Assembly (NCBI RefSeq): GCF_000219625.1
Contig: NC_018215.1
Location: 1,426,001 to 1,490,000, forward strand
Reading direction: 5' to 3'
Source: Zymoseptoria tritici IPO323
Lineage: Eukaryota > Ascomycota > Dothideomycetes > Mycosphaerellales > Mycosphaerellaceae
DNA length: 64,000 bases
The position numbers were made by a program, and so were the translations under genes. The notes under the pieces are model-generated. The model searched no databases, was not told the DNA's origin, and saw only the letters and a program-made list of their open reading frames with translations. Positions 55,228-64,000 of the stretch are shown in pieces. Within the stretch, counting starts at the first letter, position 1. The number at the start of each line of letters is the position of its first letter.

Positions 55228-55715
55228 AGTCGCATTTGAGACAAGGGAGCTCGTGACGGATCACGCAAATGTCCCATGGGATGTTGAGTGCTTACAAGAG
55301 TGTGGACACACCGATGGTTCTCTCTCTCTGTTGAAGATCTAGCCACTAGGGTAAGGTAGCTATCGGCGCATGGAGTTCGGTCCCACGATTTACAGCAGGG
55401 AGATGCGGACGACTAGTGCAGTGCGTTCATCAGCATAGCAGTCTGGTAGTCAGGTCGCCGTGTGATGGTACTGCAGGACAAAACGCGTGCCTTGGGGACA
55501 ACAGCGAATCAAGCAAAGTGATCGCAGCACGACGTCAGAGCTTCAAGAACGGGACCAGGGACATTTCCATCTTCCCCAGATTCCAGGTTTGTTGATGCCT
55601 CAATTCCTGCCTGATTCCTCACGCGATCGAACGCGTCGTTCGTTCTTTCCCTCGCACGTCTTCTCAAGATCTCGAACAAACACCACTTCCGTTCACAACG
55701 ACAATATCCGATAAG
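55228..55715. promoter_or_regulatory. Shared upstream region of gpc1 and smc1
   Basis: About 490 bp between divergent starts. No specific sites seen; sequence next to smc1 is CT- and AC-rich. Confidence 0.45.
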
Positions 55716-58700
55716 ATGGGCAAACTCCTCGCGCTGGAGTTGTTCAACTTCAAGTCGTACAAAGGCCATCATGTCATGCAATTTGGCGACAGCTATTTCA
55801 CTTCCATCATCGGGCCCAATGGATCAGGCAAATCGAATTCCATGGACGCCATCTCCTTCGTGCTGGGCATTAAATCGTCGCATCTTCGATCCACCCATCT
55901 GAAGGATTTGGTATACCGCGGACGAGTGTTGAAGCACGCCAAGATCAACGCAGACGGTACAGCGACGGAAGATGCACCAAACGGCGATGCCGAGCCGGGC
56001 GCGTCGGACGATGAGGAGGTCTCGACACAGACCAGCACACAGCGGAACGACCCACAGACCGCATGGGTGATGGCTGTATATGAAGACGACGCGGGTGAGG
56101 AGCAGAGATGGAAGCGAAGCATCACCGCCACCGGGACGTCTGAATACCGCATCAACAATCGATCTGTCAGCGCAAAGATGTACAATGAAGCTCTCGAGGC
56201 CGAGAACATCCTCATCAAGGCGCGAAACTTTCTCGTCTTCCAAGGAGATGTCGAAGCTATTGCGTCGCAATCACCAAAGGACCTCACACGTCTCATCGAG
56301 CAGATCAGCGGTTCGCTGGATTACAAAGCAGACTATGAGAAGCTCAAGGTGGAGAAAGAGAAGGCGGATGAAGATCAAGGATACAAGCTTCAGCAGCGTC
56401 GCGGCATCAACGGCGAGATCAAGCAATATCAGCAGCAAAAGGAGGAGCTCGACAGATATGAGCAGACACGAGACGAGAAGGATGAGGCGGTCGTTACGCA
56501 TGTCCTGTGGAAGTTGTTCCACTTCCAGCGTACCATCGAGGACAGTACGGCTGAGATCCAGAAGCACCAAGCAGAGTTAAAGGAGTTCCGGCGTAATGTG
56601 CAGAAGTTCCAAGACCGGCTGGAGGCGGCGAAATCTGAGCAAGCCAAGTCCGGCCGCGAGGTGAACAAATGTGAGCGGAGCATCAAGCACAAGGAGAAGG
56701 AGGTCGAAGCCAAGGAGAATGCACTGGTACCCATCGATGAGAAGTTGACCATACATAATGCAAACGTGCAGAGGCAGCAGGCACGCACATCCGGGATTGA
56801 AAAGGAACGCCAGGAGCTTCAGAAATCTTACGACAAGATGAAGAAGGACATGAGTGCTGTAGAAACCGCGCAAAGTCGATGGGAGAAGGAGTGGAAGGCA
56901 CAGCAGCAACAAGCTGGGCGGGCATTGAGCGATGCAGATCGCAAGGAGTACGACCGTCTCAAGCTCGAAGTCTTCAAGCGATCAGGGAATGATCAAAGCA
57001 AAATCCAGACCATCACCCGCGAACTGAACAGCGATGAACAGACCGTCAACTCGCTCAAGTCTCAGGTTGACAGCACTGAGGCACTCAAGGCGGATCTGGA
57101 AAAGCAGGTTCAGACCTTGCAACAGCGGAGAGCTGAGCTCGCAGCAACAGCGAAAGCGACCGGAAAGGAATTTGAGCAAAAGAAGGTCGCCATCAACGCC
57201 TTGATCAGTGACCGCGACCGCTCAGACCAGAGAAGACGGGAGTTGGACGAGAAGCTACATGCCGTACTTCTCAAGCTGCAAGAAGCTCAAGGCCAGCAAC
57301 AGGAATCCCGAAAAGAGGCCAATCAACGGGAGATGATCTCACAGTTGAAGCGCATCTACCCCGGCGTTCGTGGCCAGCTCGGCCTCCTCTGTCATCCAAA
57401 GCAGAAGAAGTACGAGACCGCAGTTGCCACCATCCTTGGCCGACACTACGACTCCGTGGTCGTCGATTCAGAAAAGACCGCACGAGAGTGCATTCAATAC
57501 CTCAAGGATCAACGCTCAGGACAGGCCACATTCATTCCACTCGACACCATCATCCACAAGCAGCCAAATGCCAATCTCCGCGGCATGCACCAAGGCATGC
57601 GACTGGGTATTGATACCATCGACTTTGACACCAACCTCGAGCGAGCAATGGGCTTCGCGTGTGGCAACGCAATTGTTACAGACACGATTACCATTGCCAA
57701 GAATCTCATCTTCCAACGAAACGTCGATGCCAAGGCTGTCACTCTCGATGGCACTGTCATCCACAAGGGAGGAAACATGACGGGTGGCGCAAGTCTATCA
57801 GACAAGAAGCGTAGGTTCGAAGACGCCGAAGTCGACAGCTGGCGCACCCTTGCCGAGAACTACAAGGCCGACATTGAGGCGCTACCAAAGGGACACAGGA
57901 AGCAAGCCGAAGAAGAACAGCTTCGGTCAGAGCTTATCGGTCTGGAAGCCAAGCGGACCTACCATCAAGACGAGATTAAAGCTTTGGATCGCAACATCGA
58001 GAGCAAGTCGAAAGAGTTGCAGCATATCAAGTCTCAGCTCGCCGACGTCCGGCCCAAGTACGAGAAGCAAGCTCGTGGTGTTGAGAGTCTGCGTCAATCT
58101 TTGGAAGAGCACACGGACGCGGCTGCGGAAGTCGAGGACGAAGTCTTCGCTGCATTCTGCCAGCGACTGGGGTACAGCGACGTCCGTGACTACGAGAAGC
58201 AGCAAGGTGCATACGAGCAGGAGAATCGAGAAAAGACGCAGGAGTTCAAGAAACAGCTGTCTCGTCTGTCGAATCAAGTCGAGCTTGAGAAGCAGCGACT
58301 GCAGCAATGCGATAACCGGATCAAGGCTACCAAAGATGCAAGCAAACGCGACGAGGATCAAGTGGCCTCCTTGCAGGCGGAGCGGGAAGAGATTGGCGGA
58401 GAGCTTGACGAGCTCAACGCAGAAATCGACCTATTGCGAGAACAGCTTGAGGAGTTCAAGAAGGAGTACGACTCGCGCGGCGAGGTTGTTCAGGAAGCGA
58501 GACGAGAACTGCAGAAGCGCAGTAAGAGCGAGGAGAAGACACTCAGAGATATCTCAGCGCTCGAAGCGGATGTGCAAAAGGCCGCCACAGCACGATACGG
58601 CGTTCTGCGAACATGCAAAGTCGAGAACGTCTCGCTTCCACTGGAACGCGGCAGTCGCAAGATCGATGCGCTCCCGCTTGAAGACGCCATGCTCGAAGCT

Positions 58701-59571
58701 GACGATGAGGACGCCATGGACGTCGACGAGGAGGATGGCACCTCCGCCCTCTCTCGCGTTAAAGACTATGGCATTCATGTCGACTTCGCCAATCTCGACG
58801 ACGACCTCCAGGACGACCCGTCCGAAGAATGCGAAGCCAACCTTTCCGAACGCATCAACACTCTGCAATCCTCTCTCGACAAGATGGCCCCCAATATGCG
58901 CTCCGCCGACCGCCTTGACGCAACCTCCGCCCGGCTCCAGGCGACAGAAGAAGAATTCAACGAAGCGCGCAAATCCGCCAAATCCGCCACCAAAGCCTTT
59001 GACGACATCCGCCAGAAACGTATGGATCTGTTCAACAAAGCCTTCACTCACATCTCCGAGCAGATCGGTCCCGTCTACCGCGAACTCACCAAGACACCGT
59101 CCTTCCCACTTGGCGGCTCTGCTTCCCTAGACGTCGAGGATGAGGATGAACCCTACCTATCCGGCGTCAAGTACCACGCCATGCCTCCTCTCAAACGCTT
59201 CCGTGATATGGAGCACCTCTCCGGAGGAGAAAAGACCATGGCCGCGTTGGCGCTGCTGTTTGCCGTGCACACGTACGCACCGAGTCCGTTCTTTGTCCTG
59301 GACGAGGTGGACGCGGCGCTGGATCATGCGAACACGACGCAGTTGGCGCAGTACGTCCGAGAACATGCTGGACCGGGCATGCAATTTGTGGTGATCAGTT
59401 TGAAGACCGGTTTGTTCCAAAACAGTGAGACCCTGGTGGGTGTCATGAGGGATCAAGCGATCAACAGCTCGAGGGCGCTGACGTTGGATGTAAGCATCAT
59501 CTTGAAGTATTGTCGTAGTGGAGAAGATTTACTGACGAACATCACAGCTACGGAAATACCAGGCCGTATGA
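55716..59571 (+). CDS. smc1: Cohesin subunit Smc1
   Basis: Exons 55716-59489 and 59548-59571 give 1,265 residues; the 58-bp intron (GTAAGC...ATCACAG) precedes a last exon of seven codons plus stop (LRKYQAV), matching the conserved Smc1 C-terminus. The Walker A motif GPNGSGKSN lies at about 32-40, long coiled coils flank a hinge (about 545-690, from YPGVRGQLG), and the C-terminal head has LSGGEKTMAALALLF (about 1167) and Walker B FFVLDEVDAALD. The N-terminus LLALELFNFKSYKG and the STHLKDLVYRGR segment identify Smc1 rather than Smc2-4. With Smc3 and Scc1/Rad21 it forms the ring that holds sister chromatids. A plain ORF reading runs 88 codons too far past the donor site. Confidence 0.95.
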
Positions 59572-60611
59572 GATGGATGAGAACCGGGAAGCTAACGATG
59601 GAGAGGACCTTTCGGCGTTATGTTCGATTTCATGACGCATTTTTGCGATGGATTCATGGGAAATGCAAAAGCGAGGTTATGCCCGCAAGCTGCGAGTCAA
59701 GTCTGTTTTATGCTGCAATACCACTCTGGCCAGCAAGTGGACAGCGCGTGTATTAGCGTCGAATCAGAGTGTTCACGAGATCTTGTTGCGAAGACATGTG
59801 CACCACTTTCTCACAGGCCAAACGGACCAGCCGACGCGGCCTTTGAGGGTTGCTTCCCGAGGGACAAGATTGGTCGAACAGCGAGGCCTAGCTGTGCGAC
59901 TGTTCTGTATGTCTTGCTAACCTACCCATACGACTACATTGTATGTACTGCGACTCTCATACGTACGCCTACACATGCGAATTGTCCCACTAATTCGACT
60001 CCAAGAAGTGGCGCCTCGATCATGAGACCTCCACTTAGCGACCTTCGCTCACCCCGCCCGCCTCAAATAACGATCTCGAATCGACCACACTGCATTTGTG
60101 CTTCTAGGCAAGTCAGCCAATCTCTCTTACAACATGTTTAGACCCTGCAGTGAGAGCTATGTGAAACGCCATCGCCTACGCGGGGTCGCCGATGGAGATC
60201 AGGCCATGGCTTGCATATATGGCTTGAGGCTTGCCTTAACCTCATCATATCATCGACTCCATCGCTCACATTCTGTGACTAGCTGATACGCGCATAATAG
60301 CGTATGGTCCCATCATCAACACGCCAATGGGATCGTTCCCGATGACGGTCAGCTCGTTTTGCAGGGCAACATATCGCGAGCAATGCCTGGAAGAGGCGTT
60401 GCGCTCAGCTGCAGATTGCTCTGGCTACATGATGAGGAATCAGGCCAGAACGCTCTACAGACATGATCAGGAGATATTCGTTATGCAGCCACATCAACGT
60501 GGACACGTACGGCTGAAAATTCTGTCCACGAAGGGAAGATATAAGGCAAAGCTCATCTCCGTTATGGGACCTTCTTCTCTCTTCGTTCATTAATCCCAAG
60601 TTTAACAAAAA
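59572..60611. other. Intergenic, 1 kb
   Basis: Contains the smc1 3' UTR and the upstream region of the oxygenase gene. Open frames (e.g. 59620-60141) lack domains and start inside the smc1 3' flank. Nothing else recognised. Confidence 0.5.
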
Positions 60612-63600
60612 ATGCCCAATCCATTGACCGAGCATCCTCTGTTTGCCGGCGCCGCCGGTCTCGGAGCCATTGCAGCAGCAGCCAGTCTCTGGTCCCAGAA
60701 GCCGCCCTCACCAGAAGTCTCCACGACCGAGAAGTACAGGCCTGGCGATGATTACACGGACAATGCCCACCTCGCGGTGGACGTCGTCAAGGAGCTACGA
60801 AAAGCTGGAGTGCACTCGACGTTTCACGATATCAAGACGCTGTTGACCTTTGCGTTCACGGCTGCGACGCACCAGCCGGTGGATGATCGCGAGCTGATGG
60901 TAAGCCTTTGGGGAGCACAGTCCAAGCTAGAGGTCGGCGAGATTGACTTTATATAGATGGAGAAAGTGATTGCCGTGGTCACCAAGCTGCCTCAGAACTC
61001 AAAGGCTCGACGTAAGTTGACTGGCATTCTGATCACTGGTCTCTGGAACAGCCTCGATCATCCGCCTCTCACTTTCCAGGGCCCTGAGTACCAGTATCGT
61101 AGAGCAGACGGTAGCTACAATGTATGTGACTGCCTTTCCCGCACTCTTTGGTGCTTGTGCTAACATAAGCCTTCAGAATATCCTTAATCCACAGCTCGGT
61201 GCAGCCAAAACTCCGTACGCGAAATCGATCCGAACAGAGCAGAAGCTGAACGCTGCGAGGCCCGATCCTGGCGTTCTATTCGACTGTATGTGGCCCACAA
61301 TGAACTATCACACTGGAATCCCCCAGCTAATAATGGCCCAGCGTTGATGGCCCGTGACGACTCTCAATACGAAGAGAATCCCGCTGGCCTTTCGTCTATG
61401 CTCTTCTACCACGCAACCATCATCACGCACGACATCTTCCGTTCAAGTCACACCAACCCAAACATTTCCGACACATCCTCCTATCTGGACCTGGCCTCAC
61501 TCTACGGCAATAGCGTGGCAGACCAAAAGAAAATTCGAGCCTTCGAAGGCGGCAAGCTGTTGCCCGACACCTACTTCGAGGAACGTCTGCTCGCTCAGCC
61601 ACCGGGAGTCAACGTCATGCTGGTCTTGTACAGTCGATACCACAACTTCGTAGCAGACATGTTGTCGAAGATCAACGAAGGCGGGCGGTTCAACTTGAAG
61701 CCTGTGCCTGCTGATGCTGAAGACCCAAAGATGGCGGCCAAGGCTCAGGATGAGGACTTGTTCCAGACTGCCAGGCTGTAGGTACGCTCCGTTCTCGTGA
61801 GACATGCAAGCTAATCGTTCTTGCTAGTGTGGTCAATGGCCTCTACATCAACGTCTGTCTTCACGACTATCTGCGTGCTCTGACGAATACTCACCACTCT
61901 GATTCTACCTGGACGCTCGATCCGAGAGTGGAGATCCCAGGCTCTGCGCTCAAGTCTGAGACCGCAAGAGGCATTGGCAACCAGGTATCTGAATCGATCA
62001 CATGGTCGCCTCCATGCACCGCGCTGACAGTGCCTCTACCATAGGTCTCGACCGAGTTCAATCTCATGTATCGGTTCCACAGCGTCATTTCACAGAAAGA
62101 CGAAAAATGGTTCGAGGAGTTCTTCGCCAAAGAGTCCAAATTGAAGAAGCCTCTCTCGGAATGTACTCCTCGCGAGGTCCTCATCGCGCTACAGAAGTTT
62201 GAAGGCACCATTGACGAAGACCCAAGCAAGCGAACTTTTGCAGGACTGCAGAGAGGCGCTGATGGGAAGTTCGCCGATGCTGATCTTGCCCGCGTGCTCA
62301 AGGAGTGCATGGACGATACTGCGGGCAGATTTGGTCCGCGTCATGTGCCCAAGTCGCTACGGGCTATTGAGATGATGGGCATCAACCGAGCTCGACAATG
62401 GTAAGCAACCTTCCTGGTCCACATCTTCCGCAGCCACTGACACCATGGCCAGGAACACGGCATCGCTGAACGAGTTCCGCAAGTTCTTCGGTCTCAAGCC
62501 TCACGAGACCTTCGAAGACATCAACCCGGATCCCGAAATTGTCAACACTCTTCGCGGCTTCTATGGACATCCAGACTTGGTCGAGGCGTATCCTGCGATG
62601 TGGCTCGAAGATGGAAAGCCAAGGATGGATCCAGGCCAAGGCGCCTGTGTGCCATATACAGTCGGAAGAGCCATCTTCTCCGATGCCGTCACTCTCGTAC
62701 GCTCGGACAGATATTATACCATTGACTACACCGCTGCCTCATTGACCAACTGGGGCTTTACTGAAGTCCAGCAGGATCTGTCGACGTGAGTTTCCTATCA
62801 ACCTCCTTCCATCGATATACTAACTCTCGCAGCATGGGAGGATCAATGATGTACAAGCTCATCCAGCGCGGCCTACCAGGCTGGTTCGCCTTCAACTCAG
62901 TCGCCGTAATGCAGCCCTTCTTCTCCAAGAAGATGAACGCTCAAATCGCAACCGAGCTCGGCACGATCGGAGACTTCACACAGGACGATCCCAAAACCCC
63001 TCCAAAGCCCAAGATCGTGACCAAAGCAAGCACAGCACGCAAGATCCTGACGGACTCCACCAACTTTGTCGTGCCATGGGGCAAGGCGTACAGAGATCTC
63101 AACGACGGGCATGACTATTCGCACTTCATGTTGTCGGGTGATGCACCAGCGAACGTCGAGCAGAAGAAGCTGATGCACAGCTTGCTATTCAAGTCGCCTG
63201 ACTTCAAGAAGTTGGTTTCCGAAACGACCTTCCGCATCGCCGACAAGCACATCAAAGCGGAGATGTTCAGCATGGGCAAGGACTTCCTCGACGGCAAGCC
63301 AAAGTTCGAAGTCGACCTGGTCCGTGATGTTGCCATCCCTACCCTGGCGGAGTTGCTGTCGGACATCTTCTGCTTGGGCATCAAGACCGATGAGAATCCC
63401 ATCGGCACGTATAATGCCGCCGGCCTCACGAGGGATCTGCTCGCTCTCCGTACTTGGGGATTCGCCAACTTCGACCCGGCCCAGGCGTGGAGGCGCCGGC
63501 GTGAAGCTCGCGAAGCTGCAGACCGGCTACGCACTCGCGTCGTGGCACATCTGAAGCTCGTCACCGGCAGCAGCGACGGCGGTCTGGTCTCGAAAGCGAT

Positions 63601-64000
63601 CGGGTATCTGACCGGATCTTCCGCAGATCATCCACCCAAGGCCAACAGCCTTCGCTGGCACGGAATCAACACGGCGAGACAACTCCTCGCCGCTGGCAAC
63701 TCCTACTCCAAAACCGCCGAGATCCTCTTCCTCTCTGCTCTCGGCGGCATCGGCAGTCCAATCTCTCAATTCACCGAGTCGTACTACTGGCTTACTCAAT
63801 CCTCTTCCACTGGCCATGCCGCCGCGATCCAATCACTCGTATCTTCCAACGCGCCTGATCTCAACGATAAGCTGGAGAAATACATCCTTGAAGCCGAACG
63901 CATGACCTCGCTCGGCCGGGTCGCCCGCGTCGTCAAGTCGCCCGTCACCGTCGATGGAGTCTCCTACTCCCCCAGCGACGCCGTAATCCTCCTCATGGGC
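60612..64000 (+). CDS. ppo: Psi-factor-producing fatty acid dioxygenase (Ppo/linoleate diol synthase), 3' end beyond the window
   Basis: Eight exons are visible: 60612-60899, 60957-61121, 61177-61285, 61342-61777, 61828-61984, 62045-62400, 62453-62785 and 62833 to the window end, all in phase with GT-AG introns. The N-terminal haem peroxidase-like dioxygenase domain shows LFYHATIITHD (distal His), the catalytic YSRYHN (Tyr and proximal His), and RAIEMMGINRARQWNTASLNEFRKFFGL split by an intron. After residue ~640 a cytochrome P450-like domain begins, and the window ends in it (DAVILLMG) before the Cys-haem motif. Ppo enzymes oxidise linoleic and oleic acids to hydroperoxides, then diols, which control sporulation and mycotoxin regulation in Aspergillus. 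Whether the P450 half is active (PpoA-like) or lacks the Cys (PpoC-like) cannot be seen. Confidence 0.93.

Noticed and set aside
59620..60141. 173-codon + frame downstream of smc1
   Set aside because: Begins just after the spliced smc1 stop, lies in its 3' flank, and has no domain.

Overview
The window is nuclear DNA of a filamentous ascomycete (Pezizomycotina; a Dothideomycete would fit, but that is only an inference). Its genes are compact and carry short GT-AG introns of 44-160 bp with CTAAC/CTGAC-like branch sites. Between them lie two TA-rich islands in which transposable elements are full of C-to-T and G-to-A changes at CpA/TpG sites, turning CAG, CAA and TGG codons into stops. That is the signature of repeat-induced point mutation (RIP).

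Layout. 1-4545: a RIP-degraded PIF/Harbinger DNA transposon, with a DDE transposase remnant on + and a second convergent frame on -. The second frame is split by a younger, unmutated 846-bp insertion that has a 12-bp target-site duplication and a CAAA-rich tail. 6730-23255: a housekeeping block holding the MAPKKK Ste11, the GPI transamidase subunit PIG-S/Gpi17, a Gfd2-like DEDDh nuclease, an F-box protein, phosphopantetheine adenylyltransferase (Cab4), a DCAF7-like WD40 protein and a short-chain dehydrogenase. 23701-24050: a two-exon gene for a small secreted cysteine-rich protein, only about 200 bp from the second island. 24260-30617: a complete but RIP-killed Ty1/copia retrotransposon (171-bp LTRs, ATATG target duplication, half-tRNA-type primer site). 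It carries extra cargo between pol and the 3' LTR: a tRNA-Cys-like sequence and a possible antisense reading frame.

31023-64000: a second gene block with an amidase, GMPPA, a frameshifted secreted lysozyme-like gene, a DUF1769 protein with an 8-nt microexon, a subtilisin gene frameshifted at its catalytic serine motif, an FAD monooxygenase, homoisocitrate dehydrogenase (Lys12), a nucleoside hydrolase, sterol O-acyltransferase, kinetochore Nnf1, glycerophosphocholine acyltransferase (Gpc1), cohesin Smc1, and the 5' part of a Ppo-type fatty acid dioxygenase that runs off the window.

Most genes are core metabolism or cell biology and do not form one pathway. Several are head-to-head pairs with a shared upstream region (Gpi17/Gfd2-like, Cab4/WD40, monooxygenase/Lys12, sterol acyltransferase/Nnf1, Gpc1/Smc1). 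Lipid functions recur at the right-hand end (sterol esterification, GPC acylation, oxylipin synthesis), but this is not a biosynthetic cluster. Exon structures were worked out by eye from splice signals and family conservation; none is confirmed by transcripts.
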